Positions 25,361 through 33,891 of a stretch of DNA of 48,815 nt are shown one piece after another; position 1 is the first letter of the stretch, and each line of letters starts with the position of its first letter. A program made the position numbers and the translations under genes. Below the pieces are notes generated by a model. It was given only the letters and a program-made list of their open reading frames with translations. It made no database searches and was not told the origin of the DNA. Location of the stretch: contig NCCR01000006.1 in the NCBI GenBank assembly GCA_002279765.1, positions 1-48,815 on the forward strand. The letters are read 5' to 3'. The DNA is from Verrucomicrobia bacterium 12-59-8. GTDB taxonomy: Bacteria; Verrucomicrobiota; Verrucomicrobiae; Verrucomicrobiales; Verrucomicrobiaceae.

Positions 25361-26770
25361 TCAAAACCGCACGGTGGCGGCGACCTGCATGAAATTTGCA
25401 CCCGGCGCGGCTCCCGTGCTCGCGGCGAAATCGCCGGCAAAAAAGTGGGCATACGCGATGTCGATGTCACACGACGGCCGGATCTGCCAGACCACGCGCA
25501 CGTCGGTTTCCTGGCCAATGTAGCTGCTGCTGCGACCAGTCGCGTCACGGCGGCCGGCCTTCACCCAGGCATCCGTGTCACTGGCCAGCCAGTAGCCCCG
25601 GTGAATCAGTTCACACTTCAGTTTCTTCAGGGGCTGAAAGCTCAGGCGCAGGGCAGGATTGATCAAATTCTGCAGCGAAAAATAACTCGTGTACCCATAG
25701 AAGGCATAGGAGGCACCATATAGCGGATCAAAGCGCTGATTGCTGCTGTCCTTCGCGTTCGCATCACCGCTGGCATAGTTCAGCCATAGGCCCATCCGTG
25801 GCTTCCATGGGCTGGTCCACGTATATCCGGCTTCAAGGTGCGCCGCCCACGCCTGCCGGCTTTGCCCTGCTGCGGCACCCCATTGTCCGGCAAGACTGAA
25901 GTCGTAGTCCCACGCGGACTTGTTGCCCCATTGGCCATAGCCATGCAGGCCAAACGTGTGCAGGTTGCGCTGCTGCGCCGTGGGCGCCCGCCGCTGGTCC
26001 AGCCAGAGCCAGTACGGCTCCAGCACCACATGTGGCGACCAGCCACGCCAGTAATAGGCCAGACCATACAGCGCTAGGTCAGCGGACGATTGATCCGCGT
26101 TTTTCACATTGCGAACTACCGGGCGCACCGCAATGGCGTCGATCTCCCACGGCGCGTTTTCATCCCCCATCCGCAGTCGCAGGCCGTCGAAGGCATTGAT
26201 CGTGTTGCGGTTGCGATTGCGCGAGATGAGACGCCGATCCGCCCAGTCAAATGCCATGCGCCCCGCGCTGAGACTCACCGGCGCGTTGCCGACAGCGTTC
26301 TCAAAGTACAACTGAGCATACGCCTGCAGCACATCGATGCGGTCCTCCACGCTGGGATTGTCGGGCAGGTTGCTGTCAAAGCGCCTTGAATCCTGCAGCT
26401 CCACGTTGAAGCGCAGCGGATCAAACGCATGCCGAATGCCCAGGTACAGTAGATTGCGCGTGACCAGCGCATCATCCGAAATCAATCCGTTCGTGTAGTC
26501 ATCGCGCTCGACTTCATAACGCGTGCGTGATTCTGCGCCGAACTGCAGCCAGTCAAGGCTGCCGCTGAGCGTGCGGGCATAATCGGGCTTTTCAGCGACC
26601 CGGTTGACCGACACGCTGCGGCTGACGATGGGTTTGAAGGCGGGCGCGGGATCTGCAGCCTGGCCCGTTGCCAGCACAAGAGCGGCGGTGGCGCACAGCA
26701 CCCGTGCTGCTGGCAGCCGACTGAAACATGATCGGTGCTTGGAACAGCGCGCGTGGTGAAAATCCGGCAT
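25361..26770 (-). CDS. Alginate-export-type outer membrane porin (Alginate_exp)
   Basis: The protein has 469 residues from ATG 26770; an upstream ATG at 26803 is possible but would add a non-signal leader. An extended signal peptide ends near residue 38 (VLATGQAADPA). The barrel shows the Alginate_exp family pattern: WLQFGAESRTRYEVE, RFNVELQDSRRF, LQAYAQLYFEN, PVSLSAGRMAFDWADRRLISR, and the closing MQVAATVRF with a terminal Phe. Relatives such as AlgE form anion-selective channels for acidic polysaccharides; in Verrucomicrobia they may serve uptake of algal glycans. It is convergent with the rhodanese gene (35-base gap). Confidence 0.85.
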   Translation of the reverse strand: MPDFHHARCSKHRSCFSRLPAARVLCATAALVLATGQAADPAPAFKPIVSRSVSVNRVAEKPDYARTLSGSLDWLQFGAESRTRYEVERDDYTNGLISDDALVTRNLLYLGIRHAFDPLRFNVELQDSRRFDSNLPDNPSVEDRIDVLQAYAQLYFENAVGNAPVSLSAGRMAFDWADRRLISRNRNRNTINAFDGLRLRMGDENAPWEIDAIAVRPVVRNVKNADQSSADLALYGLAYYWRGWSPHVVLEPYWLWLDQRRAPTAQQRNLHTFGLHGYGQWGNKSAWDYDFSLAGQWGAAAGQSRQAWAAHLEAGYTWTSPWKPRMGLWLNYASGDANAKDSSNQRFDPLYGASYAFYGYTSYFSLQNLINPALRLSFQPLKKLKCELIHRGYWLASDTDAWVKAGRRDATGRSSSYIGQETDVRVVWQIRPSCDIDIAYAHFFAGDFAASTGAAPGANFMQVAATVRF

Positions 26771-27044
26771 AGATTGTTTTATGTCGTCAATTGACACGAG
26801 CATGGTAAAGACAAAACGGGGTTTGTCCCATCTTTCGGCGGCGCGTTGTCTGCTTCAGGCCCGGACCAGGCAGTCCAGCACAGCTGCCATCATGGCGTAA
26901 ATGTTCTCATCCGACGCCTGCTCCTCTTCTACCTCAAGCAAGTCGCTGCCTGCTGAAACTGGCGGTGATCAGGCGAGAACGAAGTAACGTCTTTAGTTTA
27001 GCTTTGCACAACGCCGTGGCCTGCGGGTGGCGGCGCTGTTTGGT
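26771..27044. other. Gene-poor spacer with rhodanese remnant
   Basis: This 274-base stretch separates two minus-strand genes. It contains the perfect palindrome GTCAATTGAC (26784-26793) within the porin control region, and the rhodanese remnant at 26911-26986. No other gene is visible. Confidence 0.5.
26911..26986 (+). pseudogene. Decayed duplicate of the rhodanese 3' end
   Basis: The stretch CCTGCTCCTCTTCTACCTCA (26917-26936) matches 25187-25206 in the rhodanese gene with one difference. AGTCGCTGCC and the following 37 bases to GAACGAAGTAA (26941-26986) match 25279-25325 with scattered differences. About 70 bases present in the gene between these blocks are missing, and the frame reaches TGA early (Cys-stop in place of AETGG). 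So this is a partial, internally deleted copy in the same orientation, on the far side of the porin gene. Confidence 0.8.
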
Positions 27045-27518
27045 TTATGGCTTTGCAGCTCGTCGGACTTCGATCTTGATGACTTGGCGCACCCAGCGGG
27101 CATGGCGTTTCTCCTTGGGTAGAATGATGCGGAGAGGGCCGGTGGCTGCATCCAGAGGCTGGCCGTTTTTTTGATCCGCCAAAATCACCGGACCTTCATT
27201 GGCGAGTGGATCAAGCTCCGGCAATGCGTAAACAGCCTGATAGCCGTCAGTGGCGATGACAACGATGTAGAGCGACAATGCCGGGCCGCGCATCTGCTCA
27301 CCCATGGGAACTCCGGCACTTTTGAGAATTTGATGCAGCGGCACGCCGGTGAACTGCGCTTTTTCGCCGGAGTGCTCCACGGCATCGACGGTTTGATGAG
27401 GCAGGAGTTCAAGATCGGCTGGCGTCAGTTTGAGCGGAGTTTCCACTTCACCCGAGACTTCAAGCGTCTGGGCGGTGAGATGAGTGGCGAGGACACAAAA
27501 GAGCAGCAGCAGGCGCAT
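27045..27518 (-). CDS. Molybdopterin-binding-fold protein, exported
   Basis: The protein has 157 residues with a signal peptide (1-16). The mature part follows the Oxidored_molyb (sulfite-oxidase-like) fold: LEVSGEVETPLKLTPADLELLP, FTGVPLHQILKSAGV, IVVIATDGYQAVYALPEL, GPLRIILPKEKRHARWVRQV and IEVR. It is a single short domain. The Cys that ligates molybdenum in sulfite oxidases is absent, so it probably binds pterin or another ligand, or has lost cofactor binding. It begins 12 bases after the TonB receptor stop on the same strand, implying one transcript and a linked function. Confidence 0.8.
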   Translation of the reverse strand: MRLLLLFCVLATHLTAQTLEVSGEVETPLKLTPADLELLPHQTVDAVEHSGEKAQFTGVPLHQILKSAGVPMGEQMRGPALSLYIVVIATDGYQAVYALPELDPLANEGPVILADQKNGQPLDAATGPLRIILPKEKRHARWVRQVIKIEVRRAAKP

Positions 27519-27530
27519 GAAGAAATGGGG

Positions 27531-29495
27531 TTAGAATTTGATCTGCATGTTGGCAAACAAGGTCCGCCCGGCCAGGTAATAACCTTCCGTGAGTGCGTAG
27601 TTGCGGTCGCAGAGGTTGTTGGCTCCAAAGCTCAGAGTGGTCTGGCCGGGAAGCCGGATGGCTATTTTGAGATTGAGGAGCGCATACGCACCGACCCCGG
27701 CACCTGTGGTGAGCGACCAGCGGGAACTGTTGTACTCGGCGCTCGGGATGATGCTGAGCCAATCGAACGGGCGGATGTCGGCCCAACTGAACAAGGAATG
27801 ACGGGGTGTATCAATGAGCTTCACATTCGGCTGGCTGATGTTTTTGCGGTCGAGGTAGGTGTAGTTCGTGCCAAACTCAATGGCATCATGCGGTTTGTAC
27901 GTGAAGCCAAGCTCCGTGCCGAGATTGCGTGATTTGCCCACGTTTTGAAGCTGGAACACGCCCGGAGTGACATTGTCCACACGCTGGATGGTGTTATCCA
28001 CGGTGGAGGCAAAAAGACTGGCGTGAATGGCGAGTTTCTTGGTGAGATTGCCGTCGTAGCCGATGTCGTAATGGATCGCATGCTCCGGTTGCAGGTTGGC
28101 ATTGGGAATGGCTGCGCCGAGCCGGTAGGAATAGCGGTCTTTGATGGTGGGAAATCGGCTCTTGTGGGCAATGGTGGCATGGAAGGTGCCGTGCTCCGGC
28201 AGCTTGTAGAAGAAGCCGATCTGAGGATTGAGCGCTGTGAAGGTTTTGCCGCCCAGTGCGGCACCGGTGTTGGTGTCCACCGCTTCAATCACGCTGCGGC
28301 GGTCATAGCTGGCCCCGGCGGTGACGCTGAAGCGGCTGGTGAACTGATGGGTGTCTTCCAGACCCAAGGAATACGTGGTGTCTTCAAAGGTGTAATAAGG
28401 CGCTCCTGCGTTGTGCTCCTTGTGCCGGTCATACTTGCCGTGCAGAGCGGCCTTCAGAGTGTTATTTTCGGTGAGCTTCGTGCCGAACTCTAGGCTGCCG
28501 CCGAGGGTGTAGTCATCGTAGTAGCTTTGGAATCCTGAGGGTGGGTTCTGCGTGTTGTAATTGGCGTTGTTGTAGGCGAAGAGCGAGTTCACGAACTGGT
28601 CAAAGTAGAGGCGCTCTTTGATGTAGCTGTTCTTGGTGAACTGCGTGTGGCCGATGAAATAGAGGGTCTGCTTGTTCCACTGCGGCCATTGCCAGTAACG
28701 GCGTGGCTGCTGCGCGGCAGGCAGGGTGCCGGCATAGACGGGATTCCCCTTCTCACCACGCTGGTAAATGTAACCGATGGCGTATTCGTCCGTTTTGTTC
28801 GGCATGTAACCGAGCTTGGCACTGACGCGCCAGTCCTGGCGGTAGGCATTGTCACGCGAGCCGCCGTTTTCGTTGGGCGTCGGAACAAAAGCCTTCGACA
28901 TGGGGTAGCTGTCCTGGTTGAGAAATGAACCACCAAGCTGCAAATACCAGTGCTCATTGCGGAAGCCGACGTTCAAGGCCGACTGATAGCCGCCCTGCTG
29001 CATCCAGCCGCCGAGCAGATCCCCCTCAAAGGATTTCTCAGGCTTGCGCGTGACGATGTTGATGGCCCCGCCGAGCGTGTTGGCACCGTAGGTTGCAGAA
29101 CTGAAGCCTTTCGAAATGCTGATGCCAGCCACGTCAGCCGTGGTGAAGCGTTGCAGATCGACGTAGCCATCATACGGCACATAAACCGGAATGCCGTCGA
29201 TGAAGATCGGCGTCTGGCGCAGGTCAAAGCCGCGCACATAGACACCGGCCTCGTTGCGCGGTCCGTTGCTGTTGGTGACCACGCCGGGGCTGAGGCGCAG
29301 TGCCTCAGAGAGATCGTTGCGCTCGAATTTGCGGATGCTGCCCGCGCTGATGCGGCTGGCCATCGTATCCGCGCCCGTTTCTGCATCTGCCGTGATGACG
29401 ACCTCTCCGAGTTCGAAGGGCTGAGGTTCTGCGGCATGCGCTGTTGTAACAAAGAGGGCTGGCAGAATTAATGCCGTAAGGACTCGTGAAGACAT
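27531..29495 (-). CDS. TonB-dependent outer membrane receptor
   Basis: The protein has 654 residues from ATG 29495, with a signal peptide (1-21, THAAEPQ). A TonB-box-like segment EVVITADAE is followed by the plug (about 40-150; LRLSPGVVTNSNG, VYVRGFDLRQTPIFIDGIPVYVPYDGYVDLQRF, ANTLGGAINIVTRKP) and a 22-stranded barrel ending in FANMQIKF. The plug resembles ferric dicitrate or siderophore receptors, but the substrate is not determined by that. It is upstream of a molybdopterin-fold protein and 1 kb from a molybdate-type HTH/PBP regulator, so a metal or metal-oxyanion chelate is a reasonable guess. An operator-like GACA-N6-TGTC site lies 39 bases upstream. Confidence 0.88.
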   Translation of the reverse strand: MSSRVLTALILPALFVTTAHAAEPQPFELGEVVITADAETGADTMASRISAGSIRKFERNDLSEALRLSPGVVTNSNGPRNEAGVYVRGFDLRQTPIFIDGIPVYVPYDGYVDLQRFTTADVAGISISKGFSSATYGANTLGGAINIVTRKPEKSFEGDLLGGWMQQGGYQSALNVGFRNEHWYLQLGGSFLNQDSYPMSKAFVPTPNENGGSRDNAYRQDWRVSAKLGYMPNKTDEYAIGYIYQRGEKGNPVYAGTLPAAQQPRRYWQWPQWNKQTLYFIGHTQFTKNSYIKERLYFDQFVNSLFAYNNANYNTQNPPSGFQSYYDDYTLGGSLEFGTKLTENNTLKAALHGKYDRHKEHNAGAPYYTFEDTTYSLGLEDTHQFTSRFSVTAGASYDRRSVIEAVDTNTGAALGGKTFTALNPQIGFFYKLPEHGTFHATIAHKSRFPTIKDRYSYRLGAAIPNANLQPEHAIHYDIGYDGNLTKKLAIHASLFASTVDNTIQRVDNVTPGVFQLQNVGKSRNLGTELGFTYKPHDAIEFGTNYTYLDRKNISQPNVKLIDTPRHSLFSWADIRPFDWLSIIPSAEYNSSRWSLTTGAGVGAYALLNLKIAIRLPGQTTLSFGANNLCDRNYALTEGYYLAGRTLFANMQIKF

Positions 29496-29533
29496 GGCGG
29501 TAGAATGGACCAGATACAATACTGTCATACAAA

Positions 29534-29547
29534 GACATTATCATGTC
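29534..29547. promoter_or_regulatory. GACA-N6-TGTC site upstream of the TonB receptor gene
   Basis: GACA-TTATCA-TGTC, an inverted repeat that shares arms, spacing and the central ATCA with the site at 30439-30452 at the HTH/PBP-like regulator. On the minus strand it includes TTGACA, a perfect -35 hexamer for the receptor gene; no good -10 follows at 16-18 bases. Confidence 0.45.
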
Positions 29548-29604
29548 AACAGCCAAAAGACCGAAGGGAACCTTCGAGCAATTCAGTTTTTCAATGAAAA
29601 CCAT

Positions 29605-29620
29605 TCATTCCCGGGAATGA
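29605..29620. repeat. Perfect 16-bp palindrome
   Basis: TCATTCCC-GGGAATGA lies between the amidotransferase-like gene and the TonB receptor gene, both minus strand, 110 bases upstream of the receptor start. It could be an operator, or with no T-run a weak terminator. No second copy was found in an intergenic region of this window. Confidence 0.5.
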
Positions 29621-29647
29621 CCGGTGGCCGCACAGCCGGTACGCTGT

Positions 29648-30337
29648 TCAAACGGCGTCCACGAGATAGCTGAGCACCTCGGCCATCAGGACATTGATGC
29701 GTTCATAGGCCGCCGATGGTGCGGCGCGGAGGGCGGCTTCTGATTGCACGAAGGTGTCCGCCACCAGTTCGTTCCGGCAATGTGTGATGATGGCGTCTGC
29801 GCTTGCGGGGGTGGTTTCCAGATGAAACTGCAGACCGATGACGTTCGAGCCGATTTGAAAGGCTTGATGTTCACAGGCGGCGCTGCGCGCGAGATGGACC
29901 GCGCCTGCGGGCAGATCAAAGGTCTCGCCGTGCCAGTGAAAGACGGGGGTGATTTTGGGAAAGGCGAAGGTGCGGCCCGCATGCGGCACAGCCTCGATGT
30001 CGAACCAGCCGATTTCGTGCTGCCTGCCGGGATAAACACGTGCGCCGAGCGCGCTGGCGATCAGTTGAGCACCCAGGCAGATACCGAGCACCGGGACTCC
30101 GTGCTGGATGGCGGCGCGGATGAACTGCTTTTCATCCGTCAGCCAGGGCAGCTCGATTTCGTCGTTCACACTCATGGGTCCGCCCATGACGATGATGAGG
30201 TTCAGGCTGCTGACATCGGGCAGCGTCCATGGCTCAAAGAAGCGCGTGCTGGTGGTATTCGCAGACCGCATCCGCAGCCAGGGCTCCATGCTGCCGATGC
30301 CTTCAAAGGGGACATGCTGAAGAATGTGGACATTCAT
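29648..30337 (-). CDS. Type 1 glutamine amidotransferase-like protein
   Basis: The protein has 229 residues of the class I GATase fold (GMP synthase-like subgroup). The nucleophile elbow is GICLGAQL (Cys87) and the catalytic pair sits in QFHLETT (His172, Glu174). HWHGETFDLP is the other subgroup hallmark. It would hydrolyse glutamine or act on gamma-glutamyl compounds in the cytoplasm; free-standing members often have no known synthase partner. The upstream neighbour is the divergent HTH/PBP regulator, 110 bases from this start. Confidence 0.88.
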   Translation of the reverse strand: MNVHILQHVPFEGIGSMEPWLRMRSANTTSTRFFEPWTLPDVSSLNLIIVMGGPMSVNDEIELPWLTDEKQFIRAAIQHGVPVLGICLGAQLIASALGARVYPGRQHEIGWFDIEAVPHAGRTFAFPKITPVFHWHGETFDLPAGAVHLARSAACEHQAFQIGSNVIGLQFHLETTPASADAIITHCRNELVADTFVQSEAALRAAPSAAYERINVLMAEVLSYLVDAV

Positions 30338-30438
30338 GCGGGGTTGCCTGAATTTTTAAACGAGGTGCGAGTTGCTGCAAAACAGAGTGTTGGTGTTTCT
30401 GCTGCCGGATTGACTCTGCTGCGATTCAGCCTCACCAT

Positions 30439-30452
30439 GACAGCATCATGTC
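30439..30452. promoter_or_regulatory. GACA-N6-TGTC site overlapping the start of the HTH/PBP-like gene
   Basis: GACA-GCATCA-TGTC straddles the start codon at 30448 and would let the regulator block its own expression. It matches 29534-29547 in both arms, spacing and the central ATCA. Confidence 0.45.
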
Positions 30453-31509
30453 ACGAGCCAGTTCACAGCAGCATCCCGTGGCGGCGCGGCGCAGGGCGCT
30501 TGGCTGGTCGCAGGACGATCTTTCAGTGCGGGCGGGTGTCCCGCGAAGCTCAGTGAGCGCGATTGAGGCCGGGCGGCTCACGCCCTCGGTCACTGCGGCG
30601 CTGGCGGTGGCGCAGGCGCTGGAATGCAGCGTGGAGGAGTTGTTCGGCCTGGGTGGAGAAAAGACGGTCAAAGAAGTGGCTTGGGCCTGGGGCCCGCAGC
30701 CGGACTCGGGCCGCTATTGGGAGGCCGAGGTCGGTGGTAGAAAATGGCTGTATCCCGTGGAGACAGTGCCAGGCGGTGCCTGGGCGCATGACGGCCTCTG
30801 CCGAGAGAAAGTACTGCATGAGCGCAGCGACTGGGATGCCACGCAGACATTGGTATTGGCGGGCTGTGATCCAGCGGTGGGGCTACTCGCGGCGGAGTAT
30901 GCTGCGGCGTCGGGCTTCCGGCTGCTGGCTTTTCCGCGCGGCGGCGGTGCCGCGCTGGGGCTTTTACAGCAGGGCGTGGTGCATGTGGCGGCGCTGCACC
31001 GCTCCACGGTGGAGCAGCCGGACCGCAATGCGGAGACAGTGCGCGAGAAGCTCGGCGGCGGTTACCGCCTGCTCCGCAGCGCGGAGTGGCAGGAGGGCAT
31101 CGCACTGCCTGCGCAGGATCACACGCGCAGCATCGCGGCCTGTGCCCGGCAGGTGCGCCACTGGGCCATGCGCGAGCCGGGCTCGGCCGCACGTGAATGC
31201 CTGGATGACCTGCTGGGGAAGCCGCATGCTTCGAAGCGCATCATGCTGAGCCACCAGGCCGTGGTGGAGGCCGTGCGCGGTGGCTGGGCGGAGGCCGGCG
31301 TGTGCGTGCGGCTTTGCGCCGAGGATGCCGGGCTGCGCTTCCTGCCTGTGCGTAATGAGTCGCTCGATCTGTGTTTTTCAGCCGCCATGGAGCGCGACCC
31401 GCGTATCCAGGCCCTCATCCGCCTGCTGCGCAGTCGTGCGCACCGGCGGCTGATTGACGAACTGCCGGGGTATGACGCGAGCCACACCGGCGAGATGATC
31501 ACGGTTTGA
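30448..31509 (+). CDS. HTH transcriptional regulator with PBP-like (PF12727 type) ligand domain
   Basis: The protein has 353 residues. An XRE-type helix-turn-helix covers about 8-65 (RRRALGWSQDDLSVRAGVPRSS, VSAIEAGRLTPSV). From about 115 on comes a periplasmic-binding-protein-like domain used as an intracellular sensor (LVLAGCDPAVGLLAAEYA, FPRGGGAALGLLQQGVVHVAALH). This architecture is known from regulators of molybdate or tungstate uptake and molybdenum-enzyme genes. The next genes on the other strand (amidotransferase, TonB receptor, molybdopterin-fold protein) are candidate targets, supported by the two GACA-N6-TGTC sites. The ligand is inferred from family context only. Confidence 0.82.
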   Translation: MSRASSQQHPVAARRRALGWSQDDLSVRAGVPRSSVSAIEAGRLTPSVTAALAVAQALECSVEELFGLGGEKTVKEVAWAWGPQPDSGRYWEAEVGGRKWLYPVETVPGGAWAHDGLCREKVLHERSDWDATQTLVLAGCDPAVGLLAAEYAAASGFRLLAFPRGGGAALGLLQQGVVHVAALHRSTVEQPDRNAETVREKLGGGYRLLRSAEWQEGIALPAQDHTRSIAACARQVRHWAMREPGSAARECLDDLLGKPHASKRIMLSHQAVVEAVRGGWAEAGVCVRLCAEDAGLRFLPVRNESLDLCFSAAMERDPRIQALIRLLRSRAHRRLIDELPGYDASHTGEMITV

Positions 31510-31537
31510 GTGGTTGCGTTGACGGCTGTTTACGATC

Positions 31538-31552
31538 AGCGGCAAAGCCGCT
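31538..31552. terminator. Short hairpin between convergent genes
   Basis: AGCGGC-AAA-GCCGCT is a perfect six-base stem between the convergent HTH/PBP-like and DUF6263-like genes. There is no T-run on either side, so its role as a terminator is uncertain. Confidence 0.3.
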
Positions 31553-31595
31553 TCAACGGATTGGAGACTACCGTCATTCAGCGCAAACTCTGTCT

Positions 31596-32510
31596 TCAAG
31601 GGGCTGCCGTTGGTTTCATCGAGACCAGGCGCGTGGTGACCTGCTGATGCACGGGCATCGGTTTGCCCTCGACTTTGAGCTGAATGGAGGCGGCGAAGAC
31701 GGCGAGGGAGATGGTTTTGCGCTCCAGGTCGAAAAAGACGTGGCCGTTGACCTTGGAATTGTCGCCGAAGGTCACGGGGCGCTCGGTGTCGAGTTCGCGG
31801 CCGGTGCTGTCCTTGTCGGGTTTGGATTTCATGGTGCCCTCGAAGGCGATCTGGGCCTGGCGATGGCCTTCGCGGTCAACGATGCCGTCGAACTTGGCGT
31901 TGAGCTTCACTTGAACCGTGCCGGTCTGGGGGAAGGGGACGAGTTCGTCCGAGATCCACTTGTCCCCGGGGCGGACGGGGATTTTCGGCAGGCCCATTTC
32001 CAAGGAGCGGCGGTAGAGCGTGGCGAGTTGGCGGGCGGTGGCGATGGAGGCGAGGTCGGGTTCGAGATCACCGGTGACCATGGAGCCGGTGTCTTTGGCA
32101 TCGAGGAAATCGCCCTTGGAGTCATAGACGAGTGTGAAGCTTTTGCCGGCAGCGCCGCCGAGGGTCTGCTGGAGCTGCGGACTGGAGGAGCCGGGGTTTC
32201 GTGAATCAAAGGCGTAGGTTTTGCCTTCGAAGGTCATTTCTCCCAGCAGGGACTCGATTAGCACTTTGGCCTCGGTCCGGTCTTCGGCCGCCTGCTTGAC
32301 CGTGATGGAGGTGGTCTGGTGCAGGTGCAGCTGCTGGTCGGTGGTTTTGCCGAGAGCGGTTAGGAAATTCGTCGTGTCAGTGTCTGATTCCTGAAGGTAC
32401 GTCATGCCGTGTTCCCAGTGCAGCTTTAACTCCACCGGGGAATCCTGGGCGGGAGAGGCGGGGGGGAGGCTTAGAAGCAAAAGGGCCAGGAGCGCGGCGG
32501 TGCGGAGCAT
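31596..32510 (-). CDS. Secreted protein resembling DUF6263
   Basis: The protein has 304 residues with a signal peptide (1-21, PASPAQDS). The mature part has the features of DUF6263-type proteins: HWEHGMTYLQESDTDTTNF near the start, FTLVYDSKGDFLDAKD in the middle, and IPVRPGDKWISDELVPFPQTG and FDLERKTISLAVFAASIQLKV later, making two or more similar beta domains. It is probably periplasmic. Function is unknown. It stands alone, convergent with the HTH/PBP-like gene and divergent from glnB. Confidence 0.65.
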   Translation of the reverse strand: MLRTAALLALLLLSLPPASPAQDSPVELKLHWEHGMTYLQESDTDTTNFLTALGKTTDQQLHLHQTTSITVKQAAEDRTEAKVLIESLLGEMTFEGKTYAFDSRNPGSSSPQLQQTLGGAAGKSFTLVYDSKGDFLDAKDTGSMVTGDLEPDLASIATARQLATLYRRSLEMGLPKIPVRPGDKWISDELVPFPQTGTVQVKLNAKFDGIVDREGHRQAQIAFEGTMKSKPDKDSTGRELDTERPVTFGDNSKVNGHVFFDLERKTISLAVFAASIQLKVEGKPMPVHQQVTTRLVSMKPTAAP

Positions 32511-32602
32511 GGCCCGAGGTAAGCGCAGGCCCGGAGGTTTGCAATACGGCTCTCTTTGAGTGTGGGTGGTTTTTAGGGTGGGGGAGAAATCGAACGGGAA
32601 GT

Positions 32603-32618
32603 TGGCACGCTTCCGGCT
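32603..32618 (+). promoter_or_regulatory. Candidate sigma-54 promoter of the P-II gene
   Basis: TGGCACG-CTTC-CGGCT: the -24 element is perfect and the invariant GC of the -12 element is at the right distance (G of GG to G of GC is 12 bases). It lies 98 bases before the glnB start. Sigma-54 control of P-II genes under nitrogen limitation is well known in other bacteria. Confidence 0.55.
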
Positions 32619-32703
32619 TAATGGTGTATTCGCAAAAGATTGGGCCAGGAAAAATCATCTTCCGACGGTTCTGATCGTTGCAATTCGTGAACCACACTAC
32701 TAA

Positions 32704-33063
<360 letters not shown>

Positions 33064-33096
33064 TTTCCACCCCAAAACTGCAAATCTGCAAATAAA

Positions 33097-33128
33097 CCTA
33101 TCTGTGGCACGCCGCAGGTGGGTTTTTT
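33097..33128 (+). terminator. Rho-independent terminator after glnB
   Basis: CCTATCTG pairs with CAGGTGGG (two G-U pairs) around a ten-base loop and is followed by TTTTTT. It ends the glnB transcript 34 bases after the stop codon. Confidence 0.7.
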
Positions 33129-33188
33129 GTTGTCATGGCAGCAAGTGCTAATGTGTCTGTTTCGTCACATTGACGCGGCCTGGTTGCC

Positions 33189-33217
33189 TTGACAGCCCCC
33201 AGGCTGCTCGCTCTAAA
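33189..33217 (+). promoter_or_regulatory. Candidate promoter of DUF47-pit operon
   Basis: TTGACA (perfect -35) is followed after 17 bases by TCTAAA (four of six at -10). A CCCGTC/GACGGG hairpin (33225-33240) lies in the leader just before the start codon at 33249. Confidence 0.5.
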
Positions 33218-33248
33218 TGGCGGCCCCGTCCACTGACGGGATCTCCCC

Positions 33249-33878
33249 ATGATTTCCTTCCAAAAAATCTTCGGCAAATCAGATGTGTTTTATGGTTTGC
33301 TGGAATCCAGCGCCAGCCACGCCCGGCAAAGCGTCCAGTCTCTGCACAAGCTGCTTTCCGACCCTACGGCTCCGCAGAACCTCGACGCCTTTATTGCTGC
33401 GCGCCGAGAGGACAAGAAGATCACCCAGCAGATCGACGAGGCATTGTGCAAAACCTTTGTCACCGAGCTGGAGCGTGAGGACATCGAGTCGCTGGCCAAT
33501 GCGCTCTACAAGATTCCCAAGACGGTCGAAAAAATTGCCGAACGCCTCCTGATTTGCAGCGATCGTCTGGCAGGAGTGGATTTTTCACGTCAGGTCAAAT
33601 TCATGGATGCGGCCGCCGAGGTCGTTCTCACCATGGTGGTCGAGCTGCGCAAAAAGATGCATCTCGAACGCGTGAAGGATTTGAATGACCAGATTCAACT
33701 GGTGGAGGGAGAGGCTGACAAGCTCATGATCGAATGCCTGCGGGTGCTTTACAGCACAGAGAAGGACGCGGTGCTGGTCGTCATCCTCAAAGATCTCTAC
33801 GACCTGATGGAAAAAGTGGTGGACCGCTGCCGTGACGCGGGGAACGTCGTCGCCCACATTGTTTTGAAGAACTCCTGA
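33249..33878 (+). CDS. DUF47 family PhoU-like protein
   Basis: The protein has 209 residues, all-helical, and matches the DUF47 (PhoU-related) family: FLESSASHARQSVQSLHKLL, DKKITQQIDEALCKTFVTELEREDIESLANAL, KDLYDLMEKVVDRCRDAGNVVAHI. It is cytoplasmic and typically binds metal through acidic and His-containing helices. DUF47 proteins are co-encoded with PiT transporters and are thought to adjust their activity. Here the PiT gene begins 13 bases downstream. Confidence 0.9.
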   Translation: MISFQKIFGKSDVFYGLLESSASHARQSVQSLHKLLSDPTAPQNLDAFIAARREDKKITQQIDEALCKTFVTELEREDIESLANALYKIPKTVEKIAERLLICSDRLAGVDFSRQVKFMDAAAEVVLTMVVELRKKMHLERVKDLNDQIQLVEGEADKLMIECLRVLYSTEKDAVLVVILKDLYDLMEKVVDRCRDAGNVVAHIVLKNS

Positions 33879-33891
33879 CCGCCCGCCGAGC

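Noticed and set aside
33225..33240. The hairpin just before the DUF47 gene as a riboswitch
   Set aside because: A single 6-bp stem with a four-base loop; no match to a known riboswitch core.
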